From contig JANTQA010000008.1 of NCBI GenBank assembly GCA_027625915.1, positions 6,069,501 to 6,133,500 of the forward strand: 64,000 bases of DNA, written 5' to 3'. Source of the DNA: Anaeramoeba flamelloides (lineage: Eukaryota > Metamonada > Anaeramoebidae). Each line of letters opens with the position of its first letter. Position 1 is the stretch's first letter. The notes beneath the pieces were generated by a model. That model was not told where the DNA came from and searched no databases. It saw only the letters and a list, made by a program, of their open reading frames with translations. Shown here in pieces: positions 48,236 through 60,148 of this stretch. The translations under genes were made by a program, and so were the position numbers.

Positions 48236-49869
48236 GATAGAGAGAGTATTATTATTATTATTTGTTTTTGTGCTCGTGTGTTAAATTCTCTTATTTGACT
48301 GAATTCATGAACTTTATATAATAACTGTTTGATATTCAAATAAAGAAACCATCACAGCGTTTCCCAACCCACTGTAAACATCCCCTGGTATAGAAATCGA
48401 CCTTTCATGTCTCTGTTAGATACAAAAAAAAAATCTTCGATTAAATTCAATTACAAAATTTTAGGATTAGTCATATATTTTTTTTTCAAAGATTCTTCTG
48501 TGATAAACTAAGAAAAAATTTTTTTTGTTTATTTAACAAATTCAAAAATACAAAACAAAGATTCTACAAAATGAAGATCCAAAATATCTTTTAATTACTT
48601 TGAAATGTATAAATTTTGAATTTTAGGTGTTTAAAAATTGATCCCCAAAAAATTTGAAATTTTTGTCAATTGTTCATCATTTATGAAGTTAGTAATTATA
48701 AATTCAAAATTTAATTTTACCTCAAGTAGAAAATTTTATTCTTCAATACAATTATGTGGTTTGTAATATGGTATTAAATAATTTAAGAATCATACCATAA
48801 AATGGAAATATGCTATAGAAAATGATTTTCTCGTTTAGAACAGAGTTCAAGATAGTGTGGGAACTGCTGTATCAACTCTAATCAAATATATTGGATTTTT
48901 TTTTTTTTTTTTTTGTATAATATTAAAAATATTACAACTTTTCCAACTCAAACCTAAAAAAATTTATATGATAATTGAAATTAATTATCTATTCTGATTT
49001 TTAGTATTTATAATGAACCATGAAATACTTATGAAAGCTGATCATAAGCTGTGGAATTTATAAATTAAAAAAAAAATATAAGTTATCTGATTTTTCGGTT
49101 TTTTGGAAATTGGAAAATAAATCTATAAACAAAATTACCTTACCGCGGAACTTCAATTTCCAAAATTTAAAATATTACAGGTTTCAAAAATTTAAAAACA
49201 ATGATCGAAAAATACTTTCAAGTTTTAGCGATTTCATATCTTTTCAAATTTAATTATTGTCTTTTTTTTTACAAAAAATTCTCATATTATGATGTTAGAA
49301 AATTAGTAACTTTTACCTTATGGATTTGATAGAAATTGAATTTTCTAACCCATAAAACATAATTTTATAATAGATAACAAATTTAGATGTCTATGGATTC
49401 TCATTGAAGTGTTATAAGGGTTGTATTATTTTTATTATATTAGGAATATTATTTTTTTAATTCAGATCTCAAGACGGTATGGTTATTGTATTAGAATGAA
49501 AAATTGCACAGTAAAATCAATAAAACCATCTTCTGAAAGTAAAAATAAATCTTTTGAGAAATTTTTTAAAATATCAATTTTAAAAAATATTCTTTTATAA
49601 GTATTTATTCAAAAAAAAAAAAGAATCTTTTTGATGAATTAAAAATCTTTTCATGTTAAAAAAAATTATTGGAAAATTAATCCTATTTTTTCTATTAAAT
49701 AAATATTTTACATGGATTTTATTATTTTAAATCATTATTAGAACCATATTAAGGTGGGTTTACACTGACATATTCTTCAGATAGATCAAAAAAACTACTC
49801 TTCAACATGTTTAAGTAACTAAGATTCTTTTCTTAATAAACTAAAAGAAACCATATTAGATTTCAAACT

Positions 49870-51008
49870 TTTTGATTCACTATATACTGTTTATCGATGT
49901 TTTTTTGATAGTTAAATTCCAGTATTTTATCAAAAAATATTTTCAAATTTCTGATCAGAATCTTTTTTTCTTATTTTGTAAATTTTTGTTTTGCATTTTC
50001 AAATTTTTATTTTTCTTATTTTTTTTTCTTTCTTTTTCGTTTTTTTTTGAAAAATTTTTTCTTCTTCTTTTCTCTTCTTTTTCTTTTTCTTTTTTTCTTT
50101 TCTGTTTTTTAACTTTTTTTTCCCAAAGATTCGGTAAAAAAAAGACCTTTCAAAAGGCAAATAATCATAAGAAAAGTGGAACTAATGTAATTTATTTTAA
50201 AATTAATTTAATTATTAGGAAAAAATCTTCGTATTAAACCTTTTTCAGTGAAATTTCATTAATAAAAAATCTTGAAATTCTCATTTCAAAAATTGTGACT
50301 CAATTTTTTTTCGTTTTTTGGTTTTATTTTTGTTATTTTTAATATATCAGGCTTTTAGATATTTAAAATGATTTAAAAGTGAATTACAAATCATATTTAG
50401 TTATTAATTGTTCTTGAATACTAAATGGGATCTTATATATATATATATATATATATAAACTCTTTTTCAAAAATTGTGACTCACCTGAAATAATAAATTG
50501 AAAAAAATAATTTATCCTTTAGTATTCAAGAACAATTAATAACTAAATATGATTTGTAATTCACTTTTAAATCATTTTAAATATCTAAAAGCCTGATATA
50601 TTAAAAATAACAAAAATAAAACCAAAAAACGAAAAAAAATTGAGTCACAATTTTTGAAATGAGCATTACCCATTTTTTATTACTGAACTTTCACTGAAAA
50701 AAGTTGAACAACAATATTTTTTATGAATAATTTAATCCATTTTCAAAGACATTACTTAGTCTCTATTTTCTTAGTGATTATTTGTCTTTTCGAAGATTTC
50801 TTTTTTTTTTCCACAGGATCTTTTTTAAAAAAAAAAGAAAAAGAAAAAGAAAAAAAAAGAAAAAAAAAATTTGAAAAAGTAAAACTAAAATTGGCAAAAT
50901 TAGAAAAAATGATTCTGATCCAAAAATTTGAAAATATTTTTTGGATAAAAATACTGGAATAAACCCTCAAAACAACTCCCATTAACATTATAAAGTGAGT
51001 CAAAATTT
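49870..51008. mobile_element. 1.1-kb foldback element / palindrome with (TA)n centre
   Basis: The arms 49870-50425 and 50515-51008 are inverted copies of one another for about 500 bp (gattcactatatactg against the complement of attaacattataaagtgagtc at the tips; gaattacaaatcatatttag and its complement near the centre). A (TA)n run at about 50433-50457 and a unique 60-bp piece on the right separate them. One arm equals the element at 12936-13724. The arms are coding-free homopolymer-rich sequence. Confidence 0.8.
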
Positions 51009-51025
51009 ATGAAAAATAGTTTATA

Positions 51026-51569
51026 TAAACTCTATTTCACTCAAAGGGGTACAGTCAAAAATGAAAAATTTACTTTTTTTTAAGAATCAACCAAACTTAG
51101 ATTGTTTAGAAATACAAGAAATAATAAACTCTGTATTAGAGCCAATAATCGTAAAAGTAAAGTCTGAACAAACCCGAAAATTCAAAAAAAAAAATGTTAA
51201 AAAATTTTTGAGTTACCCTTTCATTAGAACTGCCTCGTGCAAAATTTCTCAAATTTTTTAGTAAATTAAATTTGTTGACAATAAGATTTTTAACTGGTTA
51301 ATGTTTGAATTTTAAAAGAACATACAACAAATCACCTTTCTGAATGTTAATTTGGAGTTTCAAAAATTTATTTTTCAAATTTAATTTTTAAAAAAAAGAA
51401 AAAAAAAAAAATGTCTAAACAAAATACAAAAAAAAAATTTACAAAATTCAAAAAATGATAAGATGTACACAATTGAAAATTTGAGTTTGAGAAGAATAAT
51501 GAATTAAAATTATAGAATATGTTCTATTTCTACCATAAAAATGGACCTCTTTGACTGAAAAAGAGTTTA
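51026..51569 (+). mobile_element. CAGTCAAAGGGG TIR element, diverged internal variant
   Basis: The ends taaactctatttcactcaaa and the complement of ttgactgaaaaagagttta match the TIRs of the 39432/43338 elements, with TA at both borders, but the interior is unrelated. An internal open frame (51061-51261, +) has no recognisable motif. It abuts the end of the foldback 49870-51008. Confidence 0.65.
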
Positions 51570-54155
51570 TATTTATATATAAATTAAAATTCAAATTTTT
51601 CCACACCGCTAAAACGGTCCAAACAATCACACTAATACAATTTATTTCAAATTGGAAGAAATTTTGATTTTTGCAAAATATGAAAATCATTTTTTCAAAT
51701 TTTAGTTTTTATTTCATTTTTTGAATTAAGTAACTTGATTCGTTCAATCAAAAAATTTTTTCAACAATTGATATTATGTCAAAGTTGTGTTGTTCAAAAT
51801 AGAATAACTCAAAGTAAATTAATTGGTAAAATCTAACCTTTGATCGATCAATATTACTAATAGAATTTAAACAAATTTAGCAATTTATTTCTTGTTTTGC
51901 TCTCTCCAAAATTTTTAACACACCGATTATTTATCAGTATTGAATCTTTATTATTTTTTATTTTGTGAGCATGGTAATTTATGAACAATTGTCAAAACTT
52001 CAATTAGCAAATGGTTCTAATTTATTATATCTTCAAGAATTGAATAAATATTTCAATTCTTTCAAAAATCAAATTTTGGTAGGTTAAGAATTTTGAATTG
52101 GGAGTTTTACATCCATTGGAACCCCAAAATATACTAATTGCCTTCTGAAAAAAATTTTTTAATTTGAGTTGTTATCAAAGAATTATAATATATAGAATTT
52201 TTAATCAATTATCTTCGAAAGAAAAATTTTATATTAAAAATTGTATAGTTACATATATTTGTATATTAACATTTAAAATATTTTTTCATTATTTTAAAAA
52301 TTTTTTCTGGGTTATTGTGATTTTATCATTTTTCTAACCAAATTTTATCAAAAAAACGGTTTTTTTTTTTTTTGAAAAGTTTGTCTAGACATCAAAAAAT
52401 TCTTAATTTTAATGATTTAAACACATCATAAATTACTGTAATTTTTTTTATAGTCCCAATATTATATAAAATACTGGATTAAATAATTTAATCATTACAA
52501 AAGATATTTTGAAATCACAGATAAAAAATGTTTTATCTATTGATTACCATCAAATAGTAATTTATATATTTGATTCTTAAAGATTAAAAAAAAAAAAAAA
52601 TCTATATTAAATTTTCAAAACAAATACATATTTGTTCAATGGTAAAATTTGGAAATTTTTTTCAACAAGAATTTTTTAAATTTAAAGGATTTGACCAATA
52701 GTTTCTAGTAAGATTAATAATTAATTTTTTTTTTAATTTTTACAATTTTTTAATTTTTGACTTTTTAAAATCTAGACATAAAATAAAAATATTATTGAAT
52801 TAGAGACAATGGATCATAACTTATTTTCCAAGATCTGGATTAATTTAGAAAGAAATAATCAAATTTCACAAATATTTTATTCAAATTTTCACTCAGAACA
52901 GAATTGAATTTTTATTTTTGGTTTCGAAGATTATTTTATTATCTTTGAATAATTTTAAAAAGTTTTTTTTCTTCTTCTTTTTAAATTTAGGGCTGATTAC
53001 TTTATCTATTAAAAAAGTTTTTACATGTTTAAGTCCAATTTAATAAATGAAATTATTTTCGAATTTTTTTTTTTTTGTTTGTTCAAGTATTGACTATAGA
53101 TTATATAAAAGTTGACGAATATTATTCATATCAAATTAATGATTTTGGTCTATAGAAATCAATTTCATTTTTCTCTTGATTAATATTTATTCAAAATTTA
53201 TCTAAAAAAAAAAGTACAATTTCTCATTAATATATTTTATTATTTATTTTTTTTTTATAAAATTAACCACATTATTTGATGACTATTATAAATAAATCAA
53301 TGTATTGGGTTTTTAATTACTATTATTGTTATAAAATTTATTCTTTAAAAAATTAAAATACAAATAAAAATCCCTCAAGAAAAAGTTAAAATGAATAATT
53401 AATTTTTTTTTTTCAATTTCTAAAACACAGAAAAAACAATAACATAACTACTTTATCTTTTATCTATTTTGAGTTTTTATTATAATTCAAATCTGGGTTA
53501 AAGACAAATTAGAAAATAAATATATTAGTAAATCAATACCCTTTTAAATCTTGTCTTCAAAACTTGATGAAATTTTGGCTAATCGGGGGCACTAAGGGAT
53601 ATACATGGAGATTTCAGGCAAAAATTATTTTTTTCTTAAAATTATTCATTTTTTGAGTTTATTTTGAATTTTATACTCTTATTTTTTATCTCAAATAACA
53701 CCAATAGTAACCAAAACAAGATAAAAATGAACATTTTTTTTGAGAATATAATGTATTTGAAAATTGCCATCTTCTCCTGAAAATTTTCATTATCGATCAA
53801 TATAAAAAATCTATTGTCATAAAATTTTAGAGAAAGAACAACAAAAAAATGAATTGATTTATTGTTAAGGGTTTGATGAAACGTCATCTAATCTGTTAAA
53901 GAGAGAATTTTGAAGTGACTTAATTTAAGAATTCTAATTCAAAGAGTATCTAATAGATACAGTCATCAGAAGTATTTGAATCTTAATTTAGTTTTGTAAA
54001 AAAAAAAAGAGAACAAGAAAGAGTAAAAAATAAAGAATTTGTAAAGAAAAAATGATTGAAAGAAAAGAATGAAGAGTGGAAAAAATCAAGAGGTGTTTAA
54101 TAATTGTTGTGAGAGACCTGGAATTTTCTGGTTTAAATGAATTTGCCGATAGTTT

Positions 54156-54357
54156 TTATTTTGTCTTAAGCCCCTTTCTCCTAATTGCGTATTGAGTCAT
54201 GTTGTCCAAAAGATATTCTATGGTAATGTAATAGATTTCTTTTATGCTCATTTTCCTCAATAATTCATCTGTGTTTTTTTTTGATTTAAAAAAATGTATT
54301 GATAAAATTGTTGATATTTCACAAATAAATATTAATCTATCAAAAGTTAGAGACAAC
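54156..54357 (-). other. Exon-like ORF, function unknown
   Basis: A minus-strand frame opens directly after a possible acceptor (attgttag) and runs 66 codons (FICEISTILSIHFFK; KEIYYITIEYLLDNMTQYA; RRKGLKTK) to TAA. It has no in-frame ATG before the middle (MSIKEIYY). Its composition looks more like protein than the surrounding AT sequence. No partner exon could be connected; the ORF at 55149-55511 lies upstream on the same strand but ends in its own stop. It could be a terminal exon or chance. Confidence 0.25.
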
Positions 54358-54439
54358 TAACAATTCTTGCTTGTATTCGAATAATAAATGGAAACACTTT
54401 TCATTTACTACTCCAATTTTACTGAATACAAAAAGGAGT

Positions 54440-54560
54440 CAAAGAATGAGACTGTACGACGTTTTCCCAGTTTATTTGTTTGGTACTTTTTTTGTTGGCA
54501 TAATAGATGAGAACTCAGAGTACTAAATAAAAAGATTGTGTCAGAATTAAAAAATGATTG
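54440..54560 (+). repeat. Dispersed repeat, copy 1 (second at 55870-55992)
   Basis: The two share ttttcccagtttattt, then a gcataatagatgagaactca/gacttaatagatgataactca block and ctcagagtac, in the same order. They flank the small ORF at 55149-55511 as direct repeats. Confidence 0.65.
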
Positions 54561-55148
54561 TCATCGAAATTTTATCTTATTTCAATTACAAATACCAGTA
54601 ATAGATTTTTTTGATTTAAACAAAACAGATCTTTCGCGCTAGATCGATCATTGGAAAAAAATCTCACAATCAGATCTAACAAAACAGATTACTTTCATAA
54701 TTGGAAAAAAGAAACAAAACAGAAAACAGAAAAAGACAAAAAACGATAAAAATAGTTGGTTAAAATCATATTATTTCCTAAATTGAAAACAAATGAAACT
54801 GAAGTGTTGTTATTACTTAAACTTGTTTTAGCTGTTTCTGAATTTTTGGAATTTTAGTTTTCAAAGAAAACAAATATTTTCCAGACAAACCTCCAATTTA
54901 TTCTAGCTGGGTTTAATTGGGTAGCTTGGAAACTTTCATCTTTTTGCTCTCTTCAAGTAGCAAAAATGTGAAATCTCTTTTTTTAATTTTGGGCTTTTGA
55001 GGCAATCATTCTGATTTGGTTTCAAGTATTTTTGGAAAAGGCCAACAAGTGTTAAAGTAACAAAAACAACTATTAGATCACTGTTCACTTGAAAATAATG
55101 TTGGGGACCTTTGAAACAAATGACTGGAATAATTGAGAAACTAATTGA

Positions 55149-55511
55149 TTAGTTTCCCCACACTGGTTTGAAATTATAGCTAAACTCAGCTTTGCTATTG
55201 GGCCGCTTTTTGATTGGGAACGATCTTTTTGCTCTTGTCGAGATTTTTGCAAAATTTATTTCCGATCCTTTTTCTTGAGGACCTTTGCGTTTGACACGTA
55301 TTCGCTTTTCGTCAGGAAAATCTTTCAAAATATATCCATAGGAAGTTCGCATTAAGTATTGTTGGCTAAACGAAGATGCACGTGATCGACGAAACACTGT
55401 TTTGTTTCGCATAAGCTCACTGATACTTTGGACGTTGCTTCGTTGCCCATGGAAAGTTGTGGGTCTTGTGAAAATCAGAACCCTGTTTTGTCCATCTCTC
55501 AAAAATTGCAT
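55149..55511 (-). CDS. Small basic protein, unknown function
   Basis: This ORF encodes 120 aa from an ATG preceded, in frame, by a TGA about 36 bp upstream. The product is strongly basic and polar (FRRSRASSFSQQYL, KRIRVKRKGPQEKG, RAKRSFPIKKRP) with one hydrophobic patch (YGYILKDF). The composition is much less AT-rich than its flanks, which supports coding. I recognise no domain. After the TAA the same frame stays open for another 70 codons to a TGA at 54936-54938, with a likely membrane segment (LIVVFVTLTLVGLF); whether this is a second exon, a recoded or decayed gene, or chance is unclear. An incomplete gene model is quite possible. Confidence 0.45.
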   Translation of the reverse strand: MQFLRDGQNRVLIFTRPTTFHGQRSNVQSISELMRNKTVFRRSRASSFSQQYLMRTSYGYILKDFPDEKRIRVKRKGPQEKGSEINFAKISTRAKRSFPIKKRPNSKAEFSYNFKPVWGN

Positions 55512-55869
55512 TGTTAAAAAAATAAATTTGTTCTTTCCTCATTGAATCCAATCCACATAATTTGAAAATAGCCAACAAATTATAAAAGAAAATCTCATTT
55601 TTGTCTCTGAACAACATAATTTATTATGACAGTTTTGTTGATTTTGTCAATTAACACCATTCAGAAACGAAGTAAAAATCTAAATTTCTTTAAAAAGGAA
55701 AATTGAAGAAAAGAATTTTGTTTTGTGCTGAACAGATTTTGTGTGTTCTTTTGAATTTTTGAAAAAAAGGTTCAAAATGAATCACTTAAAGTAAAATGTC
55801 AATTTTTATTTGAAAAGAAAAGGGAAAAAATTTTCAAAATATTTAGAATTTTACTACATGTAATAGAGT

Positions 55870-55992
55870 TGTCAAAAAACAAGACTGTACTTTGTTTTCC
55901 CAGTTTATTTGCTTGGATCTTTTTTTGTTGACTTAATAGATGATAACTCAGAGTACCAAATAAAAGGATTAGGTCAGAATTGAAAAAAGGCT
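55870..55992 (+). repeat. Dispersed repeat, copy 2 of 54440-54560
   Basis: It matches in direct orientation with roughly one difference per ten bases by eye (acaagactgtact, ttttcccagtttatttg, agataactcagagtacc type blocks). Confidence 0.6.
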
Positions 55993-56194
55993 TTATAAGG
56001 TAATTGTATCCCACTTAATTATTAAATCCCAGCAATCAAATGTTTTGATATATGTAAAGATCTGTCTATATTTTGTGTTTTTTTGCTATCGAACATTAAA
56101 GTGATAAAAATAATGTGTGCATAACAACTATAATCCTTCTTTCCAAATAAAATCCGTGCTGTTTTTTTTTCTTCTTGTACCAAGGTAACACCTA

Positions 56195-56525
56195 ATCGAC
56201 TAACCAATAGTACACCTAAGTTCAAGTCAATTTTGAAGGTACAACCCTTGATTTTTTAAGCAAATTTTCAATTACAATAACAATTTGTTCACATTCTTTC
56301 CATAATATTCACAATTCTCTTTTGAAATTTTTTGTTTTTTTTAAGATAAATTTTCTGAAAAATTTACTCTATTTTTTGAAGATAAATTTTGCAATTTGAT
56401 CCTTCATTTTTAGAATTTCTATTTGAAATATTAGAACTTTAAGAAATCAGTACAATATTTTCTTAGGGTTTATTGTCATTTTCTTTGATTCATTAATAGG
56501 TCTTCTATAACGAAAAAACAATTTT
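56195..56525 (+). repeat. Dispersed repeat, copy 2 of 38085-38415
   Basis: It is collinear with the copy in ABC gene intron 4 (agtacacctaagttcaa, tttgaaattttttgtttttt, caatttgatcc, tagggtttattgtca). Confidence 0.6.
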
Positions 56526-59500
56526 TTTATATTTAAACACAGATTAAGGATTATTCGAATTTTATTCACAGTGGATATTACTTTTATACCCACAACACTA
56601 GTTATGAACTCAAAAGAATGTTGAGTTAATAGATCTTGTAAAATGTAAAATTTAGGTTGTTTTTGAGGAAGGCAAAAAAAATTTACTTTCCAAATCTAAA
56701 TTTTTCACTCAAAATTTTCGACTTCCAAAATGATATTGGGAAAAGGTCATTCCACTTTATATTGAAGTATGTTAGAGTTGGCGACGAGTGTATGCACCAA
56801 TTTGAAACGAAAGTGGAGTGACATTTTCCCAATATCAAAAAAATAGCTTTTTATTTTTACCTTGCTTTGTTGGGATATTTCGAAAAATTTTTAGATCAAT
56901 AAATGTTTTTAGTCAAAATTTTAAATTGCTAAAAATTGGCAATATTTTGACTTTCCCTCAATTCACTATCTTTTTAGGGTCTTAATCTATTTACTGCTTT
57001 GTATTTCAATGTCCAGAGAGCATAAAATTCAGATAGTCCTTAAAGTTTTCTGCACATATTATTTTAACAACAAAAAATAAAAAACTAAAAAATATCATTT
57101 GTAAAAAAAATAATTTATTGTAATCTGTAGGATAAAAGTCGAAATAATCTTTACTGAAATAAAAGAAATGTATTTCTTGTGCTCACTAAGAATTCATTTG
57201 CAATACACACCCCTTCAAAATCAAATTCGAAATTTTCATAAAAAAAGTGCAAAAAACCGATTTTATTTAACCTAAAAATTCTTTTAATCCAGGGAGTGTT
57301 TACCCCAAGTGTATTTATATCCTTGATAATCATTTTAAGTAACCTGTGCTTATTGAACAATAAAAAGATCAAAATTTACATCCAGCTTTCCAAAAAATAC
57401 CTCTGATACTAATTAAAATAAAATCTCAAAATTCTACAATTCTAATAGGCAAATTAATAATTCAATGATTCTTATCAAATTAAACAATTTGAAATGTTGC
57501 AAGATTTATAAACAATCTTTTTTTTGTAAGTTGAATGAAAATTTAGGTCCATTTATTTTGCTACTAATAGTAGTTTCAACATATTAAAAAACCATTTTTA
57601 GATTGTTTTTTTTTTAGGAAGAAAATTTATTATGTTCCATTTTCCCTATATTCCAATTGTAACTTTTACACGTAACGATAAATCGAAAAAAGGGTTAAAA
57701 CAAGGTTTTTTTAAAGGCATGAAAAAAATATTTGTAATTTTTTTTTTATTTGTTAGAAATTATAAAAAAAAATAATTAATATATTCAAAAACTTTTTCAA
57801 TAAAAAAACAAGGTAAATTCAAAAATTTATAATTGCCCCCTCACTTTTTACGGTATATTCTAGTTTATTTCTAAAATTTCTCTAAACTTGAGAATATTTG
57901 GAAATAAATTGAAAAAAAAGCTGTCCAGACATAAGGGGATTTATATTTTCGAATATTTTCGTTGTCAATTTCGAAAATTGAAAATAATTATGTGAACAGA
58001 TTTCAAAATTTCCAAAACAAAAAAAAAATTACAAAATATATTAATTTTTCTTTTTTCACAATTTTTTTTTTAAATCAATAAAACGACTGTTAATAATAAA
58101 GATAATATTCGTTATCAACAAAAAAACATATAATCTTAAAAGTCTTTGCTTAATCTTTGTTTTCATTCAAATACTCTATAATCCAAAAAAATTGAAATCT
58201 GTTGACTTTTTCTCATTGGTATTATTATTATACTTCCAATTTTTAAATATTTTGGAACTTTTCCAGGAGGAATTTTTATTATTTAGTTTTTATCTAATTT
58301 AATTTTGATTTAATATAATAATTTTCGTTTTCATTTTCCCAATTAATATTTTCATTTTTTTTTTTTTTTTTGAAAACTTAACCTTATCTGAAATGTGATC
58401 AAACTAGTATTTCTAATTTTTTTCGAGTCTCAATCTTCTTTTGTAAATTGAGATTCTGGTTTGATCAATTTTTTCTTTAGTTTTATAAAGTATACTTGTC
58501 AATGTGTATTATTTTTTTAAAAAAAAATTGACGATTTTTATCTATCCAAACATTAATCGAGTCAATTTTTTTTTGAGCCAAATAAAAAACACCAAGATCA
58601 CATAATAATTGACTAATAGATACTGATTTAAACATTTGTAATTTTACACCATTGGCGAGTTTTTGTTGGTTTATTGTTTTTTTGATTTTTTTAAAAATAT
58701 AATTTTACACTTTTGTAATTTTTTTTTTTTTTTTTTTATAATATTGATATACAATCTATTAACTTTCATTCAATGTATCTCCTTAATTTGAAAATGTTCA
58801 ATTGAATTTTTTTAATTATAAATATTTAATTTCATTCAAAAACGGCAAATTCTCAATTTTTCAAATATTTTTTGATTTCTTCAGATGTTATAGTTAAAAA
58901 AGTGAATTTGGTAAAATGAAAAAGAAAAAAACAAAAAAAAACAGAAAAAATTTTTTTTAGTTTAATAATAGAAAATTTGTTTTTATTAGAATAGTCATAA
59001 AAACACATATAATATGTAACTTTTTTTCGTATACACCAGATACAGTGTAGCAAACTGTTATATAGTATCATCAAGTGTCTATGTTTTTTTTTTTTTTTTT
59101 TTTTTTTTTAATTCCTGTTATTGTTTTGAAAATTAAGAAATTTTCAAATCAAAACCGAAATTAAAAAAAAAACCTAATAGCACTTTTCCAAAATTCATAA
59201 GAATTTATAAAAATCTTTGATACCCTGTATTTTTTAAATTCTGAAAAGTCTAACTGTAATTTTTTTTAATTTTTGAAATTACTGTTTAGAGAAAAACGTT
59301 GGACTCGGAAAAATGGTTTGACACCATTTTTAATTGATAACATTAGTAAAATTGAAAATCAAATCCTATTGATAACTAGGTGAATTTTATATAAATCCAG
59401 GTTTAAATGTGTTACAGGTTCATTAATCTGCGGTGTGCGTAGAATACTCCTTTGAATGGTTGATAACTAAAGTAGATCATGCTATTTTAACAAAAATCCA

Positions 59501-60148
59501 AGTTGTAGTAAAGTTTACTATTAATCCTGAAAAATGGTAATTTTTAAACTTGCTTTAGATTATAAGAGAGAAGGTTTTGAAAAAGTAGAATTATATTAAT
59601 CCTTATTCTAATAAGTAGATTATTGTTATTTTATTTAGTTATTTCACAAACGATTGAAATTAAAAATCATTTTTAGTAATGTTCCCAATTAAAATTGCAG
59701 TCCAGCCATTTTTCTCTGTCCAACATTTTTCTCTCAACAGTTAACAGAAAATTTTTATAATTTTTTTTTTCTGAAATTGAAAAAAAACTCACATTGCTTT
59801 TCCCGATGTTTTCTGTTTTATTTAGAAACATCATTGATTGAAATCACCCTATGAAAACCTAACGGAGATTTTCCAAAATCAAAAAAAAAAAAATAAAATA
59901 AAATAAAAATTTTTGATTTTATTCCATTCTTTTAAATCCAAAAAAAAGTGAACAACAATTTTCTCGTGAGTTTCTGTTTTACTAATGAAATCTATCGTTT
60001 ATTTAGAAAAATAGAAAGTCTTGAGAAAAAAATTAATGTCTTTGACGAAAAAAATTTTTTATTATTAAAACGCGGTTATTATTCGTGAAACAAAAATTTT
60101 CTTCTCCAACCAGTTATAATATCCAACCATTATTTTGAGATAAATAAC

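Larger units (their letters stand above)
47576..54155. other. 6.6-kb spacer with foldback and TIR elements
   Basis: It contains a MITE (48080-48235), the large palindrome 49870-51008 and a TIR element (51026-51569). Open frames at 49872-50237 and 50723-50962 are low-complexity products of the palindrome arms. 51570-54155 is plain AT-rich sequence in which I see nothing. Confidence 0.55.
55512..60148. other. 4.6-kb spacer
   Basis: It contains dispersed repeats at 55870-55992 and 56195-56525 and decayed palindromic modules around 59160-60030 (aaacctaacggagatttt at about 59855). The rest is AT-rich, with T-runs at 58720-58738 and 59080-59108. Nothing coding is convincing. Confidence 0.55.

Noticed and set aside
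49872-50962. Two open frames of 79-121 aa
   Set aside because: They are homopolymer translations of the palindrome arms.
55149-55151. Alternative genetic code (TAA as a sense codon)
   Set aside because: The iron-sulfur, kinase, ABC and coactosin genes all end in TAA at the family-expected place, so the standard code applies.
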